Positions 1 to 4,671 of a stretch of DNA of 9,313 nt are shown here, piece by piece; position 1 is the first letter of the stretch, and each line of letters begins with the position of its first letter. Below the pieces are notes generated by a model that saw only the letters and a program-made list of their open reading frames with translations, was not told the DNA's origin and did no database searches. A program made the position numbers and the translations under genes. Origin of the DNA: Ruminococcaceae bacterium UBA6855 (GTDB lineage: Bacteria > Bacillota > Clostridia > Oscillospirales > Acutalibacteraceae); the NCBI GenBank assembly GCA_002451755.1, contig DKDF01000085.1, forward strand, positions 1 through 9,313, in the 5' to 3' direction.

Positions 1-104
1 CCCTCGTCGCCGAAGAAACGCTCTACCTTGGCAAGCTTTTTCTCCGCTCTCTCCTTGAATGATTCTCTCGGCGAACACTTGCGTCCAGTAATAACTATTT
101 TCAT
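1..104 (-). CDS. hpf: Ribosome hibernation promoting factor (HPF/RaiA family), N-terminal fragment
   Basis: Only the first 34 codons are in the window; the gene runs off the low-coordinate edge. It starts at an ATG (104) after an AGGGG Shine-Dalgarno site about 8 nt upstream. The translated start, MKIVITGRKCSPRESFKERA, matches the opening beta strand and first helix of HPF/RaiA proteins, followed by the basic helix KKLAKVERFF. Members of this family bind the 30S decoding centre. The long form common in Firmicutes carries a C-terminal dimerisation domain that makes inactive 100S ribosomes in stationary phase or stress. Long or short form cannot be decided here because the C-terminus is missing. 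It has its own promoter just upstream and is separated from the fumarase gene by about 130 nt, so it is probably transcribed independently. Confidence 0.85.
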   Translation of the reverse strand, partial: MKIVITGRKCSPRESFKERAEKKLAKVERFFGDE

Positions 105-149
105 AATGTCAGCCCCTTAGAATTATTGGAGACTTCTGTCTCTGACTGT

Positions 150-178
150 ATTGTAGCACATATGACTAAAAAAATAAA
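150..178 (-). promoter_or_regulatory. Sigma-A-type promoter of hpf (extended -10)
   Basis: On the minus strand a -10 box TACAAT (150-155) is preceded by TGC, giving an extended -10. A weak -35 TTTATT (173-178) lies 17 bp upstream. Predicted transcription start is near 143, leaving a leader of about 40 nt before the hpf ATG at 104. The surrounding 105-234 interval is AT-rich and holds no gene. Its only other structure is an A/T-only dyad (AAAATTT/AAATTTT, about 201-216) shortly after the fumarase stop. That dyad is too weak to call a terminator. Confidence 0.6.
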
Positions 179-234
179 GAGTAAAGAGCTGCATTTCTAA
201 AAAATTTACAAATTTTCTATAATAAGGCAAGATA

Positions 235-1077
235 TCAGACAACAACGGTCACATGGCGGGTGACATGGCAGCCGATATTGACCGCGACGGGCAATCCCGC
301 GATATGGGTCGGGGCGCATTCGACGGCGGCACTCAGCGCGGTCGTCTTGCCGCCGAAGCCCTGCGGACCTATATTGAGGGCATTTGCCTTTTCGAGTATC
401 TCCGATTCCATCGCGGCGTAATACTCATCGGCGTTCGGCTCGCTGACCGGGCGGCAGAGAGCCTTTTTGGCGAGCAGCGCGCACTGCTCGAAATCGCCGC
501 CGATACCGACGCCTATGACCATCGGCGGGCAGGGGTTGCTCCCCGCGCGGCGAACGACATCGACAACATAATCTATAATATCCTCGCGCGAGGCGGAGGG
601 AGTGAACATTTTAAGTGCGCTCATATTCTCGCTGCCGAAGCCTTTGGGAGCGACAGTCAGCTCAACTTTATCGCCCTCGACAAGCTCGATATGCAGAACA
701 GCCGGGGTGTTGTCGCCGGTATTGACGCGCCTGAGCGGATCGGCAACGACCGACTTTCTGAGATAGCCCTCGGTATAGCCTTTTGCGACTCCGGCGTTGA
801 CGGCATCTTTAAAGCTGCCGCCGACAAAGTGGACATCCTGACCGATTTTTGTAAAGATAACAGCCATTCCGGTGTCCTGACAGATGGGGATATCCAGCTC
901 CTTTGCGGCGCAGAGATTATCGCACAGGCGGCACATTATATCTTTTGGAACATCGTCCGTTTCCGTATCGGCGCTCTTTTTTATAAGCTCTGCGAGGTCA
1001 TCGGGCAGGACTTTGTTGGCGCTGATGCACGCGCGGCTGACCGCTTCGGTTATGAGGCTGACATCTATCTCACGCAT
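235..1077 (-). CDS. fumA: Class I fumarate hydratase (or L-tartrate dehydratase-like), alpha subunit
   Basis: The 280-residue protein has the N-terminal [4Fe-4S] domain of two-subunit class I fumarases, which interconvert fumarate and malate. Three cysteines in family-specific settings are visible: Cys66 in CQDTG, Cys183 in NPCPPMVIGVGIGG, and Cys270 in NIGCHVTRH. They match the three cluster ligands of class I enzymes. GSEN (149-151 region) and GPQGFGGKTTAL (237-248) are also typical. The start is the ATG at 1077: it has a GGAGGG site (1086-1091) 8 nt upstream, and homology begins there. The longer frame to 1134 reads into the upstream gene. The start overlaps the end of the amidohydrolase gene by 8 nt, implying translational coupling. 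The beta subunit, normally the next gene, is absent; hpf follows instead. Without beta the enzyme lacks the other half of its active site, so beta is presumably elsewhere. A related dehydratase specificity (tartrate) cannot be excluded. Confidence 0.9.
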   Translation of the reverse strand: MREIDVSLITEAVSRACISANKVLPDDLAELIKKSADTETDDVPKDIMCRLCDNLCAAKELDIPICQDTGMAVIFTKIGQDVHFVGGSFKDAVNAGVAKGYTEGYLRKSVVADPLRRVNTGDNTPAVLHIELVEGDKVELTVAPKGFGSENMSALKMFTPSASREDIIDYVVDVVRRAGSNPCPPMVIGVGIGGDFEQCALLAKKALCRPVSEPNADEYYAAMESEILEKANALNIGPQGFGGKTTALSAAVECAPTHIAGLPVAVNIGCHVTRHVTVVV

Positions 1078-2209
1078 TGGGCTTTCCCTCCATGAGGATC
1101 TCACCGTCGCCGACAACGAGCAGCGGCTTTGCAAAGAGGGTCAGCGGGTCGGAATCGAACAGGCTCATATCGGCATCCTTGCCGACTTCGAGCGATCCGA
1201 CGCGGTCGGCGATTCCGCACATCTCGGCGGGATTTATTGTTATGGCTCTCAGCGCATCATCATGAGTCATGCCCTCGCGCACGGCAAGTCCCGCGCACAG
1301 CGGCAGATACTGGATAGGGATAACGGGATGGTCGGTGACTATAGCGGTCTTTACGCCCGCTTTGCTGAGCACGCCGGGGGTTGCGGGAGTGGAATCTTTG
1401 AGCTCGGGCTTGCAGCGGTCGCTGATGAGAGGCCCGCTGAACGCCTTGACTCCGGCTTTCGCGAGTCTGTCGGCGATAAGATGACCCTGAGTGCAGTGGA
1501 CAACGCAGTAATCGAGCCCGAACTCCTCGGCGATACGCACGGCGGTGAAGATATCGTCGGCGCGGTGGGCGTGGATATGCATCTGCATATGCTCCTCAAA
1601 CAGCGGAGCGAGGGCTTCGAGCTTCGCGTCGAATTCGCGGCTCGCCTTATCTTTTTTGATATATTCGCGGGTCTTTGTCAGCTGTTCTCGGATTATCGCG
1701 GCGGTCGCCATTCTTGTGCTGGGCGCCATCTTTTTCTCGTTATAGACGGTTTTGGGATTCTCGCCGAGGGCGAATTTCATCGCGGCGGGAGCCTTGACGA
1801 CCATATCGTCGATGCACACGCCGTGGGTCTTTATCGCCGCTATCTGACCGGCTACGGGGTTCGCGCTGCCCGGGCAGGTCAGCACGCAGGTAACGCCCGC
1901 ATCTCTCGCCTCTTCAAAGCATCTGTCGAGCGCGTTGACGGCATCGAGCGCCCTGAGATTCGGGGTAACGGGATCGGTCATCTCGTTGCAGTCCTCGCCC
2001 TCAAAGGTCAGCGAATCCTCTGTAATGCCGATATGGGTATGGGCATCGATAAAGCCGGGATAGAGCGCCGCGCCCTTGGCATCATAAGCTTCACCCTGCG
2101 GACAGTCCTTCATATCGCCCAGGGAGATTATTTTTTCATCAAACTCGATGTATCCGTTTTCGATAATACCGTTCGTTACCGTATGTATAACGGCATTTTT
2201 GATAATCAC
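1070..2209 (-). CDS. Metal-dependent amidohydrolase, imidazolonepropionase-like (COG1228 type)
   Basis: The 379-residue protein belongs to the amidohydrolase superfamily. An N-terminal beta-sandwich strand (VIIKNAVIHTV) leads to GFIDAHTHIG, where His57 and His59 are the HxH metal ligands. Further ligands are likely among His211-His215 and His238 (VVHCTQGH), and Asp293 in TDHPVIP is the catalytic aspartate position. The end (VGSLEVGKDADMSLF) is the usual closing strand. The segments FEGEDCNEMTDPVTP and GENPKTVYNEKK are conserved in a clostridial subfamily annotated only as amidohydrolase, so the substrate is unknown. I chose the GTG at 2209 because GGAG (2217-2220) lies 7 nt upstream and homology starts there. 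Longer starts would read back through a terminator into yabR. It overlaps the fumarase alpha gene by 8 nt, so the pair forms one translation unit. No promoter could be placed between the terminator and this start. Confidence 0.88.
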   Translation of the reverse strand: MIIKNAVIHTVTNGIIENGYIEFDEKIISLGDMKDCPQGEAYDAKGAALYPGFIDAHTHIGITEDSLTFEGEDCNEMTDPVTPNLRALDAVNALDRCFEEARDAGVTCVLTCPGSANPVAGQIAAIKTHGVCIDDMVVKAPAAMKFALGENPKTVYNEKKMAPSTRMATAAIIREQLTKTREYIKKDKASREFDAKLEALAPLFEEHMQMHIHAHRADDIFTAVRIAEEFGLDYCVVHCTQGHLIADRLAKAGVKAFSGPLISDRCKPELKDSTPATPGVLSKAGVKTAIVTDHPVIPIQYLPLCAGLAVREGMTHDDALRAITINPAEMCGIADRVGSLEVGKDADMSLFDSDPLTLFAKPLLVVGDGEILMEGKPNA

Positions 2210-2216
2210 AAGATCG

Positions 2217-2220
2217 CTCC
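2217..2220 (-). promoter_or_regulatory. Ribosome-binding site deciding a GTG start
   Basis: GGAG preceded by five A residues lies 7 nt before the GTG at 2209. No ATG near the beginning of the homologous region offers a similar site, so this fixes the amidohydrolase start at GTG. Confidence 0.7.
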
Positions 2221-2233
2221 TTTTTCTTAAATC

Positions 2234-2256
2234 AAAAAAGCGGGCTGAACGCCCGC
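2234..2256 (-). terminator. Intrinsic terminator after yabR
   Basis: Minus-strand stem GCGGGC / GCCCGC with loop GTTCA (2240-2256) is followed at once by six T residues (2234-2239). G-U and A-U pairs can lengthen the stem. It lies 14 nt past the yabR stop codon and closes the rqcP-to-yabR block. The next gene's GTG is only 24 nt beyond the T tract. Confidence 0.92.
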
Positions 2257-2270
2257 CTGATAATGCATTT

Positions 2271-2786
2271 TTACTGTCTGCCGCCGCCGCGCCTCGAATA
2301 GCCACCGCTGCGCTTGGAATCGGAAGATCTTTTCAGATCGGTCATTTTTTCATCGCTGATCTGCTTGAACTTTGCCATCATATCCTCAAAGGACTGATTG
2401 CCCGAAGTTTCCTGATTGACGGCTTCGACCTGTCTGCCCTGCTGAGGCGGTCTGCGCTGGCCGGAGGACTGCTGATGCGGTCTGTTCTGCTGACCCTGTC
2501 TGTCGCCCGAAGTACGAGGTCTGCGCTGAGGACGATCGCCGCCGTTATTGTCAGCATTGAGCTTCTTTATCGAAAGGGCTATCTTGCCTTCGGGACTGAT
2601 CGAAATGACCTTTGCCGTAACTTCCTGGTTTAGCTGCAAATGCTCTCTGATATCCTTGACATAAGATGTTGAGACCTCGGAAATATGGATCATGCCCGTT
2701 TTTCCGCCCTCAAGTTCAACAAATGCACCAAAATCGGTAAGACCGGTCACCTTACCCTTAACAACACTTCCCTGCTCGATCTGCAT
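2271..2786 (-). CDS. yabR: S1-domain RNA-binding protein, YabR/GSP13 type
   Basis: This 171-residue protein has one S1 (OB-fold) domain at about residues 1-75. Motifs include GSVVKGKVTGLTDFGAFVEL and GMIHISEV, and the domain ends in IALSIKK. A low-complexity Arg/Gln/Pro/Gly-rich segment follows (about 79-130), then a short predicted helix SFEDMMAKFKQISDEKMTDLKR (132-153), then a basic RGG-like end SRRGGGRQ. Family members bind RNA and associate with ribosomes; the exact role is unsettled. The ATG at 2786 is preferred because S1 homology starts there, and GGGGAG lies about 12 nt upstream, a long spacing. It follows divIC by 22 nt, as in Bacillus, and both should share the promoter inside yabQ. 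A strong terminator follows. The basic disordered tail suggests nonspecific RNA contacts. Confidence 0.92.
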   Translation of the reverse strand: MQIEQGSVVKGKVTGLTDFGAFVELEGGKTGMIHISEVSTSYVKDIREHLQLNQEVTAKVISISPEGKIALSIKKLNADNNGGDRPQRRPRTSGDRQGQQNRPHQQSSGQRRPPQQGRQVEAVNQETSGNQSFEDMMAKFKQISDEKMTDLKRSSDSKRSGGYSRRGGGRQ

Positions 2787-2808
2787 AATAGTACGCTGCT
2801 CCCCTTTT

Positions 2809-3117
2809 TTACTTGTCAGCCGACTGCTGTTCGTTGTAATATACCCTTTCATCCGGGAAAACATAGCCGAGTTCGCGCCTTGCTATCTGCTCGACATAAT
2901 CATCGAGATCCGAACTCTTGACAAGCTTTTCAAGCTCCTCATTCTCGGCTTTTTTATCGGCAAGCTGAGTTCTGAGCTGAGCATTGTACTTCTCCTGAGA
3001 TCTGATATCGGACTGCATGACTATAAAGGATATAAGGAAATAACACACTGCGACCGCGAACACGATCATCAGTATGGTGCTATGCCTTTTTTTGAGTCTG
3101 CGCTTTTTCTCCGACAT
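2809..3117 (-). CDS. divIC: Septum formation initiator, DivIC/FtsB family
   Basis: The 102-residue bitopic membrane protein has a basic cytoplasmic N-terminus (residues 1-12, KKRRLKKRH). One membrane segment follows at about 13-34. Next comes an extracellular coiled coil at about 35-70 (RSQEKYNAQLRTQLADKKAE and following heptads). It ends with the family motif ARRELGYVFPDERVYY. DivIC/FtsB partners FtsL and DivIB/FtsQ in the divisome and helps activate septal peptidoglycan synthesis. The ATG at 3117 lies inside the last 38 nt of yabQ, with a modest AGGG site about 10 nt upstream. Position between yabQ and yabR matches Bacillus subtilis. Because the protein is needed in growing cells, expression is expected from the sigma-A promoter at 3176-3205 rather than only from a sporulation promoter. 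Confidence 0.95.
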   Translation of the reverse strand: MSEKKRRLKKRHSTILMIVFAVAVCYFLISFIVMQSDIRSQEKYNAQLRTQLADKKAENEELEKLVKSSDLDDYVEQIARRELGYVFPDERVYYNEQQSADK

Positions 3118-3664
3118 TCTTACGTTTCCCTTTGACCTTCTGTTTCCTTGCTTTGGGGCATATTTGCCTATTCAAAGTATACAACACATTGCGCCCCTTT
3201 TTCAAGAGGTAATTCATATTTTTTTCATTTTTATTTGACATTATTCCGTCTTTTTCCCCGGGCGGCGTTAATTTCTGTGATATTTTTTCTTTTAAGCTGC
3301 AAAGCGGCTTGCTAACGGCGTCTTTTATCCGCCAGAAGAGCTTTCTGAGCTTTGACGAAATGAGCAGACCGAGATGTTTTGCCGCCGCGCCGAGACTCAG
3401 GCGTTCGGCTGCAAAGCCGAGCAGCTGCGCCGCGAGGATATAGAGCAGGGTGCGCCCGTCATTGAGCACGAGCATAAAACAAAACGAAGCAAAGGCGCAG
3501 ATTATTACATATAGAATATCGGTCACGAATATGACCTTTCGCCCGCCCGGCAGAACGGCGCGGACGGCGCACACGGCATCGTAGAACACTCCGAGCAGAA
3601 AGCCGATGCCGAGCGAATGCAGAAAGACGGATATCTGGCCGTCCAGCCCCTGGATATACTCCAT
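3080..3664 (-). CDS. yabQ: Spore cortex biosynthesis protein YabQ
   Basis: This 194-residue protein starts with about three hydrophobic segments (roughly 14-37, 43-68 and 71-90). The family pattern includes FLLGVFYDAVCAVRAVL and FVTDILYVIICAFASF. The YabQ family is membrane-bound and required for spore cortex formation in Bacillus subtilis. The second half (about 100-194) is lysine-rich, hydrophilic and poorly conserved in appearance. Its AT-rich codons hold the divIC promoter, so the tail may be shaped by regulatory constraint. The start ATG shares one base with the yabP stop (TGATG at 3662-3666) and lacks an obvious strong Shine-Dalgarno site, implying re-initiation after yabP. The 3' end overlaps divIC by 38 nt. 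Identity rests on the hydrophobic pattern plus conserved gene order. Confidence 0.88.
   Translation of the reverse strand: MEYIQGLDGQISVFLHSLGIGFLLGVFYDAVCAVRAVLPGGRKVIFVTDILYVIICAFASFCFMLVLNDGRTLLYILAAQLLGFAAERLSLGAAAKHLGLLISSKLRKLFWRIKDAVSKPLCSLKEKISQKLTPPGEKDGIMSNKNEKNMNYLLKKGRNVLYTLNRQICPKARKQKVKGKRKNVGEKAQTQKKA
3176..3205 (-). promoter_or_regulatory. Sigma-A-type promoter inside the yabQ 3' end, for divIC-yabR
   Basis: Minus-strand TTGAAA (3200-3205) and TATACT (3176-3181) are separated by 18 bp; each hexamer matches the sigma-A consensus at 5 of 6 positions. The predicted start is near 3169, giving a leader of about 50 nt before the divIC ATG at 3117. The site lies in an unusually AT-rich stretch of yabQ. 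Confidence 0.65.
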
Positions 3665-3945
3665 CAGCGGAACACGCGGCTGAAAAATCCGCCTTTTCCG
3701 GGCTGTTCATCTGAATAGGTCAGCGAATTGACCGTACCCTCAAGGCTCAGCTCGCCGCTGTCGACATTGAGATTGATTATATGCAGGTCGCTGCCGCGCA
3801 CGGTCAGCTCCCCCATCTGCGTGAATATCACGACCGTCTGCTCGTCAAAGCTGTCCACATCGGACACGCCGGAGACGGTCAGGCGATTTCTGTTTTCCAT
3901 TATAAGATTGTGTGGCAATGCCTGAACTTTGTTTTCTTCCGTCAT
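3664..3945 (-). CDS. yabP: Sporulation protein YabP (YabP/YqfC family)
   Basis: The 93-residue soluble protein has a core rich in short beta strands: NRLTVSGVSDVDSFDEQTV, FTQMGELTVRGSDLHIINL and GELSLEGTVNSLTYSD. This matches the YabP/YqfC family. In Bacillus subtilis yabP is transcribed under sigma-E in the mother cell and contributes to spore development; the biochemical role is unknown. The ATG at 3945 is chosen because GGGAGG lies 8 nt upstream. The TTG two codons earlier sits only 3 nt from that site. The ribosome-binding site is the 3' arm of a strong hairpin at 3954-3983. The stop codon is shared with the start of yabQ in TGATG. No membrane segment or signal peptide is seen. Confidence 0.9.
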   Translation of the reverse strand: MTEENKVQALPHNLIMENRNRLTVSGVSDVDSFDEQTVVIFTQMGELTVRGSDLHIINLNVDSGELSLEGTVNSLTYSDEQPGKGGFFSRVFR

Positions 3946-3953
3946 AAACAAAA

Positions 3954-3983
3954 CCTCCCGTCCGTTAATAATACGGCGGGAGG
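3954..3983 (-). terminator. Hairpin that buries the yabP ribosome-binding site and may terminate transcription
   Basis: Minus-strand arms CCTCCCG and CGGGAGG pair perfectly. CCG/CGG extends the stem inward past one bulged A, giving about 10 bp around a loop of about 9 nt. The 3' arm contains the yabP Shine-Dalgarno sequence GGGAGG. The hairpin is followed by TTTTGTTT just before the ATG. It could act as an intrinsic terminator of rqcP read-through, as a translational block, or as both. Confidence 0.7.
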
Positions 3984-3996
3984 CTCTCGATTATGA
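3968..3996 (-). promoter_or_regulatory. Candidate sigma-E-like promoter for yabP-yabQ
   Basis: GTCATAAT is followed after 14 nt by CGTATTAT (3968-3975). This resembles the sigma-E layout of a -35 ending in ATATT-like sequence, a 13-15 nt spacer and a CATACAAT-like -10. The -10 differs at several positions, including the usually conserved second base. Initiation about 7 nt downstream (near 3961) would leave a very short leader that begins just before the Shine-Dalgarno site. The support is mainly that yabP is a sigma-E gene in Bacillus. Confidence 0.3.
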
Positions 3997-4001
3997 CCGA
4001 T

Positions 4002-4256
4002 TTACAGAATTTCGTACATCGCGGCGGCGTCCTCTTTGCGGACGGTCTCGGCAACATTGAGAACACGCGCGCGGGTCACATTCTGACCCATGGATATCTC
4101 AATGACATCGCCGACCTTCACATCATAAGACGCGCGGGCTATTTTGCCGTTTACCGTGACGTGCTTTGCGTCGCAGACCTCGTTTGCGACGGTGCGGCGC
4201 TTTATCAGGCGCGACACTTTAAGATACTTATCAAGTCTCATAACATTAAGCGGCAT
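4002..4256 (-). CDS. rqcP: RqcP, S4-domain ribosome-associated quality control factor (YabO/Hsp15 family)
   Basis: A single small S4 RNA-binding domain is present: MRLDKYLKVSRLIKRRTVAN, then AKHVTVNGKIARASYDVKVGD and a tail VRKEDAAAMYEIL. This is the YabO/RqcP signature. In Bacillus subtilis RqcP works with RqcH on stalled 50S subunits and supports addition of C-terminal alanine tails to incomplete chains. The start is uncertain. An ATG at 4256 has AAAGGG 8 nt upstream and adds MPLNV; the ATG at 4241 begins exactly where homology begins. A GTG at 4265 is less likely because it lies inside the Shine-Dalgarno region. The coding length is 84 residues from 4256 or 79 from 4241. It sits directly after the HU terminator, 31 nt from its T tract, and before the yabP hairpin. 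Confidence 0.93.
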   Translation of the reverse strand: MPLNVMRLDKYLKVSRLIKRRTVANEVCDAKHVTVNGKIARASYDVKVGDVIEISMGQNVTRARVLNVAETVRKEDAAAMYEIL

Positions 4257-4263
4257 AAGCCGC
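4250..4263 (-). promoter_or_regulatory. Small hairpin at the rqcP start
   Basis: GCGGC / GCCGC with a 4-nt loop sits between the AAAGGG ribosome-binding site and the conserved ATG at 4241, and contains the alternative ATG at 4256. Folding would shorten the effective distance from Shine-Dalgarno to the 4241 ATG to about 9 nt. The stem is short (5 bp), so this is only suggestive. Confidence 0.35.
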
Positions 4264-4287
4264 ACCCTTTCAGAACATTAGAACGTT

Positions 4288-4316
4288 AAAAAAATCAGGG
4301 GCATCTCTGCCCCTGA
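4288..4316 (-). terminator. Intrinsic terminator after the HU gene
   Basis: A perfect 8-bp stem TCAGGGGC / GCCCCTGA with loop AGAGAT (4295-4316) is followed by seven T residues (4288-4294) on the minus strand. It lies 12 nt past the HU stop codon and is the strongest terminator in the window. Confidence 0.95.
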
Positions 4317-4328
4317 AAAGTCAGTTGA

Positions 4329-4604
4329 TTATTCAGCAACTTTATCTTTAAGACCCTTGCCGGCCTTGAAAGCGGGAACCTTGCATGCGGGGACATCGAT
4401 GGTCTCGCCGGTTCTGGGGTTACGGGCAGTCTTGGCTGCGCGCTCTCTGACCTCGAAAGTGCCGAAGCCTGCGATCTGGATCTTGTCGCCCGATGCGAGA
4501 GCATCGCCGATGCAAGCGATAACAGCGTTGACAGCCTTCTCGGCGGTCTTCTTCTCAAGTCCCTCTTTTGCTGCAACGGCAGCGATAAACTCTGTCTTAT
4601 TCAT
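4329..4604 (-). CDS. hup: DNA-binding protein HU
   Basis: The 91-residue protein is a full-length HU/IHF family member. It begins MNKTEFIAAVAAKEGLEKKT and has the dimerisation helices. The family signature GFGTFEVRERAAKTARNPRTGE spans about 46-67, with the DNA-arm motif RNP (Arg61, Asn62, Pro63) whose proline inserts between base pairs. HU dimers bend and compact DNA. The ATG at 4604 has GGAG 9 nt upstream; an upstream extension of the frame would read back into mazG and is not supported. The leader is strongly purine-rich (4612-4640), which may keep the ribosome site open. It has its own candidate promoter and its own terminator, as expected for an abundant protein. It interrupts the order mazG-rqcP seen in Bacillus. 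Confidence 0.97.
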   Translation of the reverse strand: MNKTEFIAAVAAKEGLEKKTAEKAVNAVIACIGDALASGDKIQIAGFGTFEVRERAAKTARNPRTGETIDVPACKVPAFKAGKGLKDKVAE

Positions 4605-4637
4605 TACGTGTTTCTCCTTTTGTTTTTTCTTTTCTTT

Positions 4638-4666
4638 TTTATGCAATGTCCGTTGGACACAGTCAT
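4638..4666 (-). promoter_or_regulatory. Candidate promoter of the HU gene with a dyad in its spacer
   Basis: Minus-strand ATGACT (4661-4666) and CATAAA (4638-4643) are 17 bp apart, each 4 of 6 to sigma-A consensus. The spacer holds the perfect dyad TGTCC-AAC-GGACA (4647-4659), which could be an operator or a 5-bp hairpin in read-through RNA. No T tract follows it, so it is not a terminator. Confidence 0.35.
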
Positions 4667-4671
4667 CGTTA

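Noticed and set aside
201..216. A/T-only dyad after the fumarase stop as a terminator
   Set aside because: The stem contains only A-T pairs with a very small loop and no clean T tract, so it is not stable enough to call.
253..1095. Plus-strand open frame of 280 codons opposite fumarase alpha
   Set aside because: It is a shadow of the fumarase frame; the translation has no family features.
884..2230. Long plus-strand open frame (448 codons) opposite the amidohydrolase and fumarase genes
   Set aside because: It lies antisense to two genes with clear family motifs, shows no recognisable domain, and arises from GC-biased third positions on the coding strand.
2326..2339. Inverted repeat GATCT-N4-AGATC within yabR
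   Set aside because: Only 5 bp inside a coding region, with no T tract and no position relative to a start; expected by chance.
3459..3710. Minus-strand open frame of 83 codons overlapping yabP and yabQ
   Set aside because: It is an out-of-frame reading of the yabQ 5' region; yabP and yabQ account for the sequence.
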